Below, piece by piece: positions 8,247-17,126 of a stretch of 64,000 nucleotides of DNA; position 1 is the stretch's first letter, and every line of letters starts with the position of its first letter. The stretch spans positions 77,874 through 141,873 of the forward strand of contig CAVOHV010000007.1 in NCBI GenBank assembly GCA_963695805.1. The letters are read 5' to 3'. The notes under the pieces were generated by a model. The model was not told the origin of the DNA. It did no database searches and was given only the letters and a program-made list of their open reading frames with translations. This DNA comes from DASUPK01 sp963695805 (lineage in GTDB: Bacteria > Actinomycetota > Thermoleophilia > Solirubrobacterales > 70-9). Both the position numbers and the translations under genes were made by a program.

Positions 8247-8991
8247 ATGGCGAAGCGGCCCACAGTGACGCGAGTCTTGTCGGCGGCATGCCGGTGAGAC
8301 GAACCGAGTCGCGCGTCATGTGGGCCTGATCCGCATAGCCGAGCTCCGCGGCGAGCCTCGCCAGGTCCTGATCGCCGTCCGAGATCGCCTGTGCCTGACC
8401 GACGAGCCGCCGGAAGCGAAGCACCCGGTCGAGAGTCTTCGGCCCGTAACCGACCGCCTGATGAAATCTCCGGCGCAGCTGCCGGCCGCTGATCCCGAGA
8501 GCGTTGGCGAGCTCGTCGACCCGGCTGCCGGGGAAGCCGAGACGGCGCGTCGCCGCGAGCACAAGCGGATCCGGCGAGGTCTCGGTGAGCCCGGAGGCCA
8601 CCAGTCCCTCGAGCAGCAGGTATTCGCCCTCTCCCTCCCGGGCGCCATGCAGTCGCTCGGCCAGCTCGGAGGCCCGTGGTCCGAAGACGTCCTCGAGGGG
8701 AACCTGGACGTCGAGGAGCTCGCTTGCCGGCCTGCCGAACACGGCCCCAGCCATGCCGGGACGCAGCCGGATGCCGACGATCCTCTGGCCGGCTCGGACC
8801 GGGCTCTGGCGGGCCGCCCGGTCGAGCCCGGCAACGGTCACTTGCCCGTCTCGCCAGACGAGATCCACGCTCCCGTCGGGCAGGATCAGCGTCGAGTCGG
8901 CATCTGCGCCCTCGGGTAGCTCCCGCAGCCAGCGGCAGGCGACCACGGGGTGCAATGCCCGGCTTGGTGCGAACTCCAGGTAACCGCCCAT
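8245..8991 (-). CDS. AraC family transcriptional regulator
   Basis: 248 residues. The C-terminal third carries the double HTH of AraC proteins: VDELANALGISGRQLRRRFH and later LARLAAELGYADQAHMTRD, with the recognisable GYGPKTLDRVLRFRR link. The N-terminal part (YLEFAPSRALHPVVACRWLRE, LPDGSVDLVW) is of the cupin-like type seen in regulators annotated with a DUF6597-like ligand domain. It diverges from a VOC gene that sits 87 bases away and is the natural target candidate. Ligand unknown. Confidence 0.85.
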   Translation of the reverse strand: MGGYLEFAPSRALHPVVACRWLRELPEGADADSTLILPDGSVDLVWRDGQVTVAGLDRAARQSPVRAGQRIVGIRLRPGMAGAVFGRPASELLDVQVPLEDVFGPRASELAERLHGAREGEGEYLLLEGLVASGLTETSPDPLVLAATRRLGFPGSRVDELANALGISGRQLRRRFHQAVGYGPKTLDRVLRFRRLVGQAQAISDGDQDLARLAAELGYADQAHMTRDSVRLTGMPPTRLASLWAASP

Positions 8992-9010
8992 GTCCCAAAG
9001 CTAAAGGACG

Positions 9011-9055
9011 TCCGAAACGTTCAAGGCGAGCGAGCCGCCGCCGGATAGTTTCGGA
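9011..9055. promoter_or_regulatory. Inverted half-sites between AraC and VOC genes
   Basis: TCCGAAAC (9011-9018) and GTTTCGGA (9048-9055) are exact inverted copies flanking a 29-base spacer in the divergent promoter region. Paired distant half-sites suit an AraC-type regulator, but the evidence is only sequence symmetry and position. Confidence 0.35.
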
Positions 9056-9078
9056 GAAATCGACGGAAGGAGCCCACA

Positions 9079-9501
9079 ATGGAGCAGCGACTCAGCCTGA
9101 TCACGCTCGGCGTCTCGGACCTCGATCGCGCCCGGAAGTTCTATGAGGCCCTCGGCTGGAAGACCGGCGCTCAGAAGGAGGACGACGTGGTCTTCTTTCA
9201 GGCGGGCGGGATGATCGTCGCGCTCTGGAGTCGCGCCAAGCTTGCTGAGGACAGCGCGGTCACCGAGGGGAGCGGTTGGGGGGGAATCACCCTTGCCTAC
9301 AACACTCGGTCGCCGAAGGAGGTTGACGACGTCATTGACGAGGCCCGCAGCGCCGGCGCGACGATCGGCCGCGAGCCTGGCGAGACGTTCTGGGGCGGCT
9401 ATTCGGCGGTGTTCGTCGACCCGGACGGCTATCCGTGGGAGGTCGCCCACAACCCGAACTGGACGATTGAGGAGGACGGCTCGGTGACGCTGCCCAGGTG
9501 A
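9079..9501 (+). CDS. VOC family (glyoxalase-fold) protein
   Basis: 140 residues with a good ribosome site (GAAGGAG) before the ATG. It opens with the classic LITLGVSDLDRARKFYEALGW and ends with AVFVDPDGYPWEVAHNPNW, the paired beta-alpha-beta-beta-beta modules of the vicinal oxygen chelate fold. The substrate is not predictable: VOC members include glyoxalases, dioxygenases and resistance proteins. It is divergent from an AraC regulator and 18 bases upstream of ileS. Confidence 0.85.
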   Translation: MEQRLSLITLGVSDLDRARKFYEALGWKTGAQKEDDVVFFQAGGMIVALWSRAKLAEDSAVTEGSGWGGITLAYNTRSPKEVDDVIDEARSAGATIGREPGETFWGGYSAVFVDPDGYPWEVAHNPNWTIEEDGSVTLPR

Positions 9502-9519
9502 CTGCCAGAATCCGGCGAC

Positions 9520-12500
9520 ATGGCCGGATTCCGACCCGTAGACCCGAAGCAGTCCTTCCCCGAGCTCGAGGAGCGCATTCTGGAGCGCTGGCGCGAGCGC
9601 GACGTCTTTCATCGCTCACTGGCCAACCGAGAGTCTGCTCCCCTCTGGGGCTTCTACGAGGGGCCGCCGACGGCGAACGGGCGCCCCGGCTCGCACCACG
9701 TTCTGGCCCGCGTCTTCAAGGACATCTATCCCCGCTTCCGGACCATGAGCGGGAACCGCGTCCCTCGCAAGGCGGGCTGGGACTGCCACGGCCTCCCGGT
9801 CGAGCTCGAGGTCGAGCGGGAGGTCGGAATCACGTCGAAGGAGGAGATCGAGGACTACGGCATCGCCGAGTTCAACCAGCGCTGCCGCGAGTCTGTCTTC
9901 CGCTATGTCGAGGAGTGGAACCGGCTCACCGAGCGGATCGGCTTCTGGATCGACCTCGACGACGCCTACGTGACGATGACCAACGAGTACATGGAGTCGG
10001 TGTGGTGGGCGCTGCGGCGGATCTGGGACGACGGCCGCCTCTATGAGGCCTACAAGGTCGTGCCGTATTGCCCGCGCGACGGTACCGCGCTCTCCTCCCA
10101 CGAGGTCGCCCTCGGCTACCACGACGTCGAGGACCCATCGGTCTACGTCGAGCTCCCCATCAAGCAGCCAGCCCCGAGCGATGCCATCCCGGAGTCCCCG
10201 CTCGAGCCCGGCGACCAGCTGCTCGTCTGGACGACCACGCCCTGGACGCTGATCACAAACGCGGCGGTGGCGGCCGGCCCGGAGATCGAATACGTCCGTG
10301 CCCGCCTCGGGGACGAGATCTTCGTGCTGGCTCGGGATCGAGTCGAGCACGCCCTGGGCGAGGACGCCGAGGTGCTCGCACATTTCCCCGGCGAGGCGCT
10401 GGCCGGCACCTCGTACGAGCCCCCCTTCGACTACATCACCGACTACGGCCCCCGCGGCCACACCATCCTGCTTGCGGACTTCGTCACCACCGACGAGGGA
10501 ACGGGGCTCGTGCACACCGCGATCGCTTTCGGCGAGGACGACTTCCGCCTCGGCGAGAAGTACGGGATCAAGCTGCAGAACCCGGTCGATGACCGTGGCC
10601 GCTTCGACGAGCGGATCACGGACTTCGCCGGCCGCTTCGTGAAGGAGGCCGACCAGGACATCATCAAGGCGCTGGAGGAGAGGGGCAAGCTGCTCCGAGC
10701 CGAGACCTACCTCCACGCCTATCCGCACTGCTGGCGCTGCGACACCCCGCTCCTCTACTACGCGAAGTCGAGCTGGTACGTGAAGACCACCGAGGTCCGC
10801 GACCGGCTACTGGCGGCCAACGAGGAGATCGGCTGGCACCCTGAGCACATCAAGCAGGGCCGCTTCGGCAAGTGGCTCGAGGGCAACGTCGACTGGGCGC
10901 TCTCGCGCGACCGCTACTGGGGCACGCCGCTGCCGATCTGGGAGTGCGATGCCGCCGACTGTGACGAGCGCTTCTGCGCAGGCTCCATCGCGGATCTGCG
11001 GGAGCGCGCCGCCGAGGTCCCCGAGGACCTGCACCGCCCCTACATCGACGAGATCAGCTGGGGCTGCGAGCGCGAGGGCTGCGACGGGGCGATGCGCCGC
11101 GTGGCCTCGGTGATCGACGCCTGGTTCGACTCGGGCTCGATGCCGTGGGCCCAGTTCCACTACCCGTTCGAGAACGAGGAGCTGTTCGCGGAGCGCTTCC
11201 CCGCCGACTTCATCTGCGAGGCGATCGACCAGACCCGTGGCTGGTTCTACACGCTGCTCGCCGAGGCGGTCCTGCTCTTCGATACCTCGAGCTACCGGAA
11301 CGTCGTCTGCCTGGGGCTCATCCTCGACCCGGAGGGCCAGAAGATGTCGAAGAGCCGGGGCAACGTGGTCGAGCCGTGGGACGTGATCAGCCGCCACGGT
11401 GCGGACGCCTTCCGCTGGTACTACTTCGCCTCGCAGCAGCCCTGGGCGGGGTATCGCTTTTCCGTGGAGACGGTCGGGGAGGCCGTCCGCCACTTCCTGC
11501 TCACGCTCTGGAACACCTACGCGTTCTGGGTGACCTACGCGAACGCGTCGGGCCTCGAGACCGGCGAGTTGCCCTACGAACCAAGGTGGACCTCTGGTGA
11601 TCAGTCCGAGCCCACCGAGCTCGATCGCTGGGCCGTCTCCCGCCTGCAGCGCACGATCGCGGAGGTCCGCGAGCAGATGGAAGGCTTCGACTGCACCACG
11701 GCGGCACGCGCGATCGCCGACTACACCGAGGAGCTCTCCAACTGGTACGTCCGCCTCAACCGGCGCCGCTTCTGGGACGGCGACCTCGCGGCGCTGGAGA
11801 CGCTTCGCTTCTGCCTCGGCGAGACGGCCAAGCTGCTCGCCCCGTTCACGCCCTTCATCGCCGACGAGATCTACGCCAACCTGCTCTTCGGAGACGAGAC
11901 GGGGCTGTCGGCGCCGGTCGACGATTGGACCAACGAGGAGCCGGACTCGATCCACCTCTGTGACTACCCGGTGGTCGAGAAGAACCTGATCGACGCGCAG
12001 CTCGAGGCGGGCATGGAGGCGGTTCGCCGCACCATCGGCCTCGGCCGCGCCGCACGGGCGCAGGCGAAGGTGAAGCTCCGCCAGCCGCTGCGCAAGGCGA
12101 TCGTCGTCGCGTCCGATGCCGAGCGCGAGGCGATCGAGCGGCTCGCCGACGTGGTCGCATCGGAGCTCAACGTGAAGGAGCTCGACTTCGTTCGCTCGGA
12201 GGCCGAGCTCGTCTCCTACGGGGTCAAGCCCAACTATCGCTCGCTCGGACCGCGCTTCGGCAAGAACATGCCGCAGGTCGCGGCCGCCGTCGAGGCGCTC
12301 GACGCGGGCGGGGTCGCAGAACAGCTCCAGGCCGGCGCCGACGTCGGCATCGCGATCGACGGCAAGGAGCACACGCTGACCGCCGACGACATCAACCTCG
12401 TGATGGAGCCGCTCGAGGGCTACCAGCTGGAGGCGGAGGCCGGCCACGCCGTGGCGTTGGAGCTCGATCTCGACGACGAGTTGCGGCGCGAGGGCGTGGC

Positions 12501-12735
12501 TCGCGAGGTGGTCCGCGCGGTGCAGGAGGCTCGCAAACAGGCAGGCCTGGACGTCTCCGACCGGATCTCGCTCGAGCTCGGCGGTGACGACGGGCTGCTC
12601 GACGTCGCCCGCGAGCACGAGTCCTACATCGCTGGCGAGACTCTCGCGACCTCCGTCGACTACGGCGCCGACGGCGCGGGCGAGAAGGCGACGATCGAGG
12701 GACGCGAGCTCCGCATCGCCCTCAGCAAGGCCTGA
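9520..12735 (+). CDS. ileS: Isoleucyl-tRNA synthetase, type 2, with altered HIGH motif
   Basis: 1071 residues, normal length. It charges tRNA-Ile with isoleucine. The N-terminal catalytic region reads PPTANGRPGSHHVLARVFKD, so the class I signature HxGH is replaced by GSHH (residues 57-60). KMSKSRGN is intact at 608-615. The editing domain (VHTAIAFGEDDFRLG) and the C-terminal anticodon-binding region (LSNWYVRLNRRRFW) are present. The overall sequence is of the eukaryote-like IleRS2 type, which is known to be mupirocin-resistant; the swapped GxHH motif is known in some IleRS2 and raises resistance further. The next gene starts immediately after the stop. Confidence 0.95.
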   Translation: MAGFRPVDPKQSFPELEERILERWRERDVFHRSLANRESAPLWGFYEGPPTANGRPGSHHVLARVFKDIYPRFRTMSGNRVPRKAGWDCHGLPVELEVEREVGITSKEEIEDYGIAEFNQRCRESVFRYVEEWNRLTERIGFWIDLDDAYVTMTNEYMESVWWALRRIWDDGRLYEAYKVVPYCPRDGTALSSHEVALGYHDVEDPSVYVELPIKQPAPSDAIPESPLEPGDQLLVWTTTPWTLITNAAVAAGPEIEYVRARLGDEIFVLARDRVEHALGEDAEVLAHFPGEALAGTSYEPPFDYITDYGPRGHTILLADFVTTDEGTGLVHTAIAFGEDDFRLGEKYGIKLQNPVDDRGRFDERITDFAGRFVKEADQDIIKALEERGKLLRAETYLHAYPHCWRCDTPLLYYAKSSWYVKTTEVRDRLLAANEEIGWHPEHIKQGRFGKWLEGNVDWALSRDRYWGTPLPIWECDAADCDERFCAGSIADLRERAAEVPEDLHRPYIDEISWGCEREGCDGAMRRVASVIDAWFDSGSMPWAQFHYPFENEELFAERFPADFICEAIDQTRGWFYTLLAEAVLLFDTSSYRNVVCLGLILDPEGQKMSKSRGNVVEPWDVISRHGADAFRWYYFASQQPWAGYRFSVETVGEAVRHFLLTLWNTYAFWVTYANASGLETGELPYEPRWTSGDQSEPTELDRWAVSRLQRTIAEVREQMEGFDCTTAARAIADYTEELSNWYVRLNRRRFWDGDLAALETLRFCLGETAKLLAPFTPFIADEIYANLLFGDETGLSAPVDDWTNEEPDSIHLCDYPVVEKNLIDAQLEAGMEAVRRTIGLGRAARAQAKVKLRQPLRKAIVVASDAEREAIERLADVVASELNVKELDFVRSEAELVSYGVKPNYRSLGPRFGKNMPQVAAAVEALDAGGVAEQLQAGADVGIAIDGKEHTLTADDINLVMEPLEGYQLEAEAGHAVALELDLDDELRREGVAREVVRAVQEARKQAGLDVSDRISLELGGDDGLLDVAREHESYIAGETLATSVDYGADGAGEKATIEGRELRIALSKA

Positions 12736-13407
12736 GTGGCGTCGACAGGGATAGCCGCGGTCGTCTTCGACCTGGACGGCGTACTGCTCGATTCCGAGGC
12801 CGCCTGGGTGCGGGTGAAGAAGGAGTTCACGGACGAGACCGGCGGCCACTGGAAAGAGGAGGCGCAGTGGGACATGCTCGGTATGAGCTCGATCGAGTGG
12901 TCCCGCTACATGCACGACGAGCTCGGAGTGCCGCTTGCGCCCGAGCAGATCTCCTCCGCGGTCGCCGACCGGCTCGCTCAGCAATACCGGGAACAGCTCC
13001 CGCTCCTACCGGGGGCGGTCGACGCGGTCCGCTCGCTCGCGCGGCATTGGCCCCTGGGATTGGCTACATCCTCGAATCGGAACGTGATCGATCTGGTCCT
13101 GGAGAAGGCGGGTCTCGCCGACGCCATCGCCGCAACGGTCTCCTCGGAGGAGGTGGAGCGGGGCAAGCCGGCGCCCGACGTCTATCTCGAGGCCGCGAGG
13201 CGACTCCGCGTCGAGCCGGCCGAATGCGTGGCGATCGAGGACTCCACCAACGGCATCCGCTCGGCGCACGCGGCGGAGATGGCCGTGATCGCGGTGCCCA
13301 ACCGGGATTTCCCGCCCGAGCCCGAGGCGCTGGCCCTCGCGGCGGTCGTGCTCGACTCGCTCGAGCAGCTCACCCCGGAGCGGGTACGGGCGCTCGCTAC
13401 CGCTTGA
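12736..13407 (+). CDS. HAD-family phosphatase, beta-phosphoglucomutase-like
   Basis: 223 residues starting at a GTG directly after the ileS stop, so the two are probably co-translated. HAD motifs: FDLDGVLLDSE (motif I, nucleophile and acid/base Asp), TSSNRN (motif II), GKPAPDVYLEAARRL (motif III Lys) and CVAIEDSTNGIRSAHAAEM (motif IV). The cap is of the small helical C1 type. Likely substrates are sugar phosphates or related phosphomonoesters; the exact one is unknown. The 3' end overlaps the converging reductase gene by 11 bases. Confidence 0.88.
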   Translation: MASTGIAAVVFDLDGVLLDSEAAWVRVKKEFTDETGGHWKEEAQWDMLGMSSIEWSRYMHDELGVPLAPEQISSAVADRLAQQYREQLPLLPGAVDAVRSLARHWPLGLATSSNRNVIDLVLEKAGLADAIAATVSSEEVERGKPAPDVYLEAARRLRVEPAECVAIEDSTNGIRSAHAAEMAVIAVPNRDFPPEPEALALAAVVLDSLEQLTPERVRALATA

Positions 13408-13960
13408 CCTCGTAGGTCAGGCCGACCATCCCACTGGAGAAGGTCCGAGCGTCGAGCAGCTGCATCGGGCCACCGGTGAGCCGGTGTTCGAGGAGCGGCT
13501 TGCCGTTCCCGAGGACGACCGGCACGATCGTCACCTCCACCCGGTCGAGCAGGCCGTGGTCGGCGAACTGCGACGCGACCTTGCCGCCCCCGACGACCCA
13601 GATGTCGCGCTCGCCCGCGGCGCTCCGCACCTCGTCGATCAGGTCCGGGGGCTGGGCGTCGAGGATTCGGACGTCGACATCCTCTCCCTGCGGCCGCTCG
13701 AGCTCACGCGAGCTCAGCACCCAGGTGGGCTTGCCGGCGTAGGGCCAGGCGCTTACATGAGCCAGCACCCACTCGTAGGTCACCGAGCCCATCACGAGTG
13801 CCCCGATCCCCTCGTAGAAGGCGTCGTAGCCCGCCTGGCCCTCCTCCGAATCGGCGCCCTCGAAGCTGCCCTCGTAGCCGGTCAGCCAGTCGATCGAGTC
13901 ATCCGCCTCGGCGATGTAGCCGTCGAGGGTCTGGGCGGCGTAGTAGCGGACCAGACTCAT
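13397..13960 (-). CDS. Dihydrofolate reductase/RibD C-terminal domain family protein
   Basis: 187 residues. MSLVRYYAAQTLDGYIAEADDSIDWL is the typical start of stand-alone RibD_C reductases, followed by GSVTYEWVL, TWVLSSREL, DIWVVGGGKVASQF and a C-terminal VEVTIVPVVLGNGKPLLE. These bind NAD(P)H and reduce an unknown small molecule; they are not true folate enzymes. It converges with the HAD gene and lies upstream, in direction, of nothing obvious: the ABC genes begin beyond a 37-base gap. Confidence 0.85.
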   Translation of the reverse strand: MSLVRYYAAQTLDGYIAEADDSIDWLTGYEGSFEGADSEEGQAGYDAFYEGIGALVMGSVTYEWVLAHVSAWPYAGKPTWVLSSRELERPQGEDVDVRILDAQPPDLIDEVRSAAGERDIWVVGGGKVASQFADHGLLDRVEVTIVPVVLGNGKPLLEHRLTGGPMQLLDARTFSSGMVGLTYEVKR

Positions 13961-13997
13961 GCGCGCCCATCGTAGGCGCGCATGAGCCCGGATACAT

Positions 13998-14834
13998 CTA
14001 GCCGGTCGTCTTGCGCCGGTAGAGCCGCAGCGTCAGCGGGATCACCAGCGCCAGGCCGGCGACGCCCCCGATCACCGACGCCAGCACCGGATGCGCGAGC
14101 GGCCAGACGGCATCGCTCGGCACCGCTGTCGGGTTGCCGAACAGCGTCCGCACCGCCGCCGCCACCGCGCTGATCGGGTTCCACTCCGCGACCTGCCGCA
14201 GCCCGTCGGGAAGCGTCCCGGTGCCGACGAAGGCGCTCGAGATGAAGGTGAGAGGGAAGATGACGATGAACGCCAGTCCCATCACCGCATCCGGCGAGCG
14301 CACCGCGATACCGAGCAGGGCGCCGACCCAGATCGCCAGGGTGGCGAGCAGCAGGAGCAGCCCGAAGCCCGCCATCGCGCTGGCGATGCTCGCGCTGATG
14401 CCCCAACCGACGATCAGGCCACTGACGGTCATGATCACGATCGCCAGCAGCATCGCCGAGAACTCCGCCGTCAGAAGTCCAAACAGGTAGGCGGAACGCG
14501 ACATCGGCAGTGAACGGAAACGCTCGAGGACGCCCTCCTTGAGGTCCGTCGCGATTGAGATCGCCGGTCCGATCATTCCGAAGAAGATGGTCTGGACCAG
14601 GATCCCGCCGACGATGTACTCCCGATAGCTGCCGCCGCTCACGTGGATCGCGCCTCCGAACACGAAGGCGAACAGCAGCACGAACATCAGAGGCTGCATG
14701 GTGACGTCGAGCAGCTTCTCCGGGGTCTGCCGGATGTGAGCCGCACTGCGTCTTGCGACGGCGAGCGTGTCGGAGACGAACCAGCGCAGGCGCGTATGGA
14801 TTCCGGAATCGACTGTGATCGTTGTCTCTTGCAT
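13998..14834 (-). CDS. ABC-2 type exporter permease, DrrB-like
   Basis: 278 residues with about six hydrophobic segments (for example PLMFVLLFAFVFGG, LLLLLATLAIWVGALLG, FIVIFPLTFISSAFVG, VIGGVAGLALVIPLTL). The stretch LKEGVLERFRSLPMSRSAYL is the conserved cytoplasmic coupling motif of daunorubicin-type (DrrB) ABC-2 permeases. Its ATG overlaps the TGA of the ATPase gene by one base. It should form an exporter with that ATPase, but the ATPase carries a nonsense codon, so the exporter may not work as read. Confidence 0.88.
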   Translation of the reverse strand: MQETTITVDSGIHTRLRWFVSDTLAVARRSAAHIRQTPEKLLDVTMQPLMFVLLFAFVFGGAIHVSGGSYREYIVGGILVQTIFFGMIGPAISIATDLKEGVLERFRSLPMSRSAYLFGLLTAEFSAMLLAIVIMTVSGLIVGWGISASIASAMAGFGLLLLLATLAIWVGALLGIAVRSPDAVMGLAFIVIFPLTFISSAFVGTGTLPDGLRQVAEWNPISAVAAAVRTLFGNPTAVPSDAVWPLAHPVLASVIGGVAGLALVIPLTLRLYRRKTTG

Positions 14835-15823
14835 CAGGCTGCCACCTCCTCGAGCTCGTGCTCATCGGTTGGGGTCGACTCGACCCGCTTTGTGCCGGTC
14901 AGGGTGAGGAAGACGTCGTCGAGCGTCGGCTCACGCCGGTGGACGTCCGCGGCGTCGATCCCCTCCTGATCCAGGGCGCGGACCACCTCGATCAGACGCG
15001 TTCCGCGCCGCACCGGTGCAGTGACCAACAGCTGGTCGGGGTCGCTGTCGATGTGTCCGTCGGCGAAGCGAGCCAGCGCGCGCGCCGCAGGCGCGATCTC
15101 CTGCGTCCCGAAGACGTTGATCACTACTCGCTCCCCGCCCACCCTGGACTTGAGCTCCGCCGGCGATCCCTCTTCGATGACGCGCCCTCGATCGAGGACG
15201 ACGATGGAATCCGCCAGCTGATCCGCCTCATCCAGGTACTGCGTGGTGAGCAGCAGCGTCGTCCCGCCACCCACCAGCTCGCGGAGCTGCCCCCAGAGGT
15301 CAACCCGGGCCTCCGGGTCGAGCCCCGTTGTCGGCTCGTCCAGGAAAAGGACAGGTGGGTCCGCGACCAGGCTTGCCGCCAGGTCGAGACGGCGCCGCAT
15401 TCCGCCGGAAAAGGTCTTCACCAGGCGGTCGCCCACGTCGGCGAGGCCGAGCCGTTCGAGCAGCTCGTCAGCCCGACTCCGCACCTCCGCCTTCGGGAGG
15501 TGGTAGAGGCGGCCGACCATTTCGAGATTCGCCCTCGCGGTCAACAGGTCGTCGACCGTGGCGGACTAGCCTGCCACGCCGATGCGCTCACGCACGCGCG
15601 CACCCTCGGTCGCCACATCGGAGCCGGCGACGCGGGCCTCGCCCGAGGTCGGCTCCGCCAGCGTTGTGAGAATGCGGATCGCGGTGGTCTTGCCGGCGCC
15701 GTTGTGGCCCAGTAGGCCGAGCACCGAGCCGGCGGGAACTGCAAAGTCGACGTCGCGGAGGGCCCAGACCTCGCCGTATTGCTTGCTCAGCCCATTCGCT
15801 ACGACTGCGTTGTTGTCTTTCAT
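14834..15823 (-). pseudogene. ABC exporter ATPase, DrrA-like, with in-frame TAG at the Q-loop
   Basis: From ATG 15823 the frame encodes a full DrrA-type ATPase: LSKQYGEVWALRDVDF, Walker A GHNGAGKTT, then RIGVAG, a TAG at 15566-15568 (codon 86), and in the same frame SATVDDLLTARANLEMVGRL, signature FSGGMRRRLDLA, Walker B PPVLFLDEPTTGLDP and a DrrA-type C-terminal domain. The TAG sits exactly where the conserved Q-loop Gln (CAG) belongs, so a single C-to-T change explains it. TAG is an ordinary stop elsewhere in the window. It may be a true nonsense mutation, a strain mixture or a base error. The earlier ATG at 16003 would run through the TetR gene and is rejected. Confidence 0.85.
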
Positions 15824-15825
15824 TT

Positions 15826-15882
15826 CGTACCTCGTACGTTGAAGTCGTACAATGTACGGACACTCTAGCAGTACGCTGTACG
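15826..15882. promoter_or_regulatory. Triple TetR operator array
   Basis: Three 13-base inverted repeats of the form CGTAC-N3-GTACG lie in the 61-base gap between the ABC ATPase start (15823) and the TetR start (15885): CGTACCTCGTACG at 15826-15838, CGTACAATGTACG at 15846-15858, and AGTACGCTGTACG at 15870-15882 (first base off consensus). Centres are 20 and 24 bases apart, about two helical turns. The outer copies abut both start codons, as expected for repression of both genes. Confidence 0.8.
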
Positions 15883-15884
15883 AA

Positions 15885-16691
15885 ATGTCGTCTCGTCCCG
15901 AAAAATCCCGAACCAGGCAGGTCCGCCCCCGGACTGACCGCCGGTCACGGCCGAAGCGCGAGGAGCCGGAAGAGTTGATCTGGATGCGCGAGGAGCCCGG
16001 CACCCGGCGCGCCGGCCTCTCTCGCGAGCAGATCGGCGCGACGGCGCTGAGGATCGCCGACGCTGACGGCTTCGACGAGCTCTCGATGCGCCGGATCGCC
16101 CGGGAGCTGGGGGCCGGGACGATGAGCCTCTACCACTACGTTCGCAGCAAGGACGAGCTGCTCGCCCTGATGTGGGACGCCGTGATCGGGGAGCTCATCG
16201 TTCCCGACGAGGAGCTGTCGGGAGATTGGCGTGACGCGCTATCCAAGATCGCGCGGGCGACGCGCAGGGCATTCAAGAACCACCCCTGGATCTTCGAGGC
16301 GATGGGCGAGCCCGCGCAATCCGGGCCGAGCGGGCTGAAGCATTTCGAGCAGTCACTGACGGCGGTCAGCGAGCTGAGGATTCCGCCACGAGAGCGTCTT
16401 GAACTGGTGGGCCTCATGGACGACTACGTCTTCGGGTTCAGCCTGCGTGAGGTTCTCCAGGAGAGTTACGACGCCCAGGGTGACCCGAACATGGCCGAGT
16501 CGGGCCTGGCTTTCTTCGAGTCCCAGCTCGCCACGGGCGAGTACCCGAACGTCAGCAAGGTCTTCCGCGGTGACCTGCGCGAGGCCATGGAGCGCGTGAT
16601 GGAGAACTTCACAGGCGACCGGGCGAACGACCGTCGCTTCGAGCGGGGCCTGAAGATCCTGTTCGACGGCTTCGAGAAGAAGCTGGGCTAG
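15885..16691 (+). CDS. TetR family regulator of the adjacent ABC exporter
   Basis: 268 residues from ATG 15885; an internal ATG at 15984 is an alternative that would drop a basic N-terminal tail. The HTH reads LSREQIGATALRIADADGFDELSMRRIARELGAGTMSLYHYVRSKDELLAL, a textbook TetR domain, with a TetR_C-type ligand domain behind it (VGLMDDYVFGFSLREVLQES). It diverges from the DrrAB-like genes across three palindromes, so it most likely represses them and itself until a ligand binds. Confidence 0.9.
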   Translation: MSSRPEKSRTRQVRPRTDRRSRPKREEPEELIWMREEPGTRRAGLSREQIGATALRIADADGFDELSMRRIARELGAGTMSLYHYVRSKDELLALMWDAVIGELIVPDEELSGDWRDALSKIARATRRAFKNHPWIFEAMGEPAQSGPSGLKHFEQSLTAVSELRIPPRERLELVGLMDDYVFGFSLREVLQESYDAQGDPNMAESGLAFFESQLATGEYPNVSKVFRGDLREAMERVMENFTGDRANDRRFERGLKILFDGFEKKLG

Positions 16692-16710
16692 GCGCGAGAG
16701 TCGGGCGACC

Positions 16711-16729
16711 GTGCTCGCTATGCGAGCAC
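16711..16729. terminator. Hairpin between converging TetR and thioredoxin genes
   Basis: GTGCTCGC (16711-16718) and GCGAGCAC (16722-16729) form a perfect 8-base stem with a 3-base loop. It overlaps the thioredoxin stop codon and lies 20 bases after the TetR stop. There is no T-run, so it may be a bidirectional terminator or just a 3' stability hairpin. Confidence 0.4.
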
Positions 16730-17044
16730 TGGCTCGAGCTCGGACTCGAGCCGGGCCTTCGGGCGGGCGCCGACCAGACGGGTGGCGACTTCGCCGTCCT
16801 TGAAGACGATCATCGTCGGGATCGAGAGGACCTCGTACTTGGCCGCGGTCTGCGGGTTCTCGTCGGTGTTGAGGCTGACGATCTTGAGGTCGTCGCGCTC
16901 GGAGTCGATCTCCTCGAGGACGGGGTGGACCACTCGGCATGGACCGCACCAGGGAGCCCAGAAGTCCACGAGCACAGCGCCCTCGGCGTCGAGCACGTCG
17001 GACTGGAAGGTGGCGTCAGATACATCGTCAAGCTTGCCCGGCAC
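16718..17044 (-). CDS. trxA: Thioredoxin
   Basis: 108 residues from GTG 17044, chosen because GAGGAG lies at correct spacing upstream and the length then equals standard thioredoxins; the longer frame from 17104 would add 20 unusual residues. The active site FWAPWCGPCRVVHPVLEEI is intact, and the cis-Pro loop VLSIPTMIVFKDGE follows. It is a cytoplasmic protein disulfide reductase, presumably recycled by a thioredoxin reductase outside the window. Confidence 0.93.
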   Translation of the reverse strand: MPGKLDDVSDATFQSDVLDAEGAVLVDFWAPWCGPCRVVHPVLEEIDSERDDLKIVSLNTDENPQTAAKYEVLSIPTMIVFKDGEVATRLVGARPKARLESELEPVLA

Positions 17045-17126
17045 AGTGGTCTCCTCGGTCGCGGTTTTGAAGGTCGGTACCCAGTCTAGCCCGGGGTGGA
17101 GCACTTACTTTACAAAGTGAAGCAGC

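Noticed and set aside
10807..12984. 725-codon open frame antisense to ileS
   Set aside because: Long antisense frames are expected opposite GC-rich genes; the translation has no domain and ileS is certain.
15566..15568. Genetic code change (TAG as sense)
   Set aside because: TAG ends many other genes here, such as ALDH, MarR and thioredoxin.
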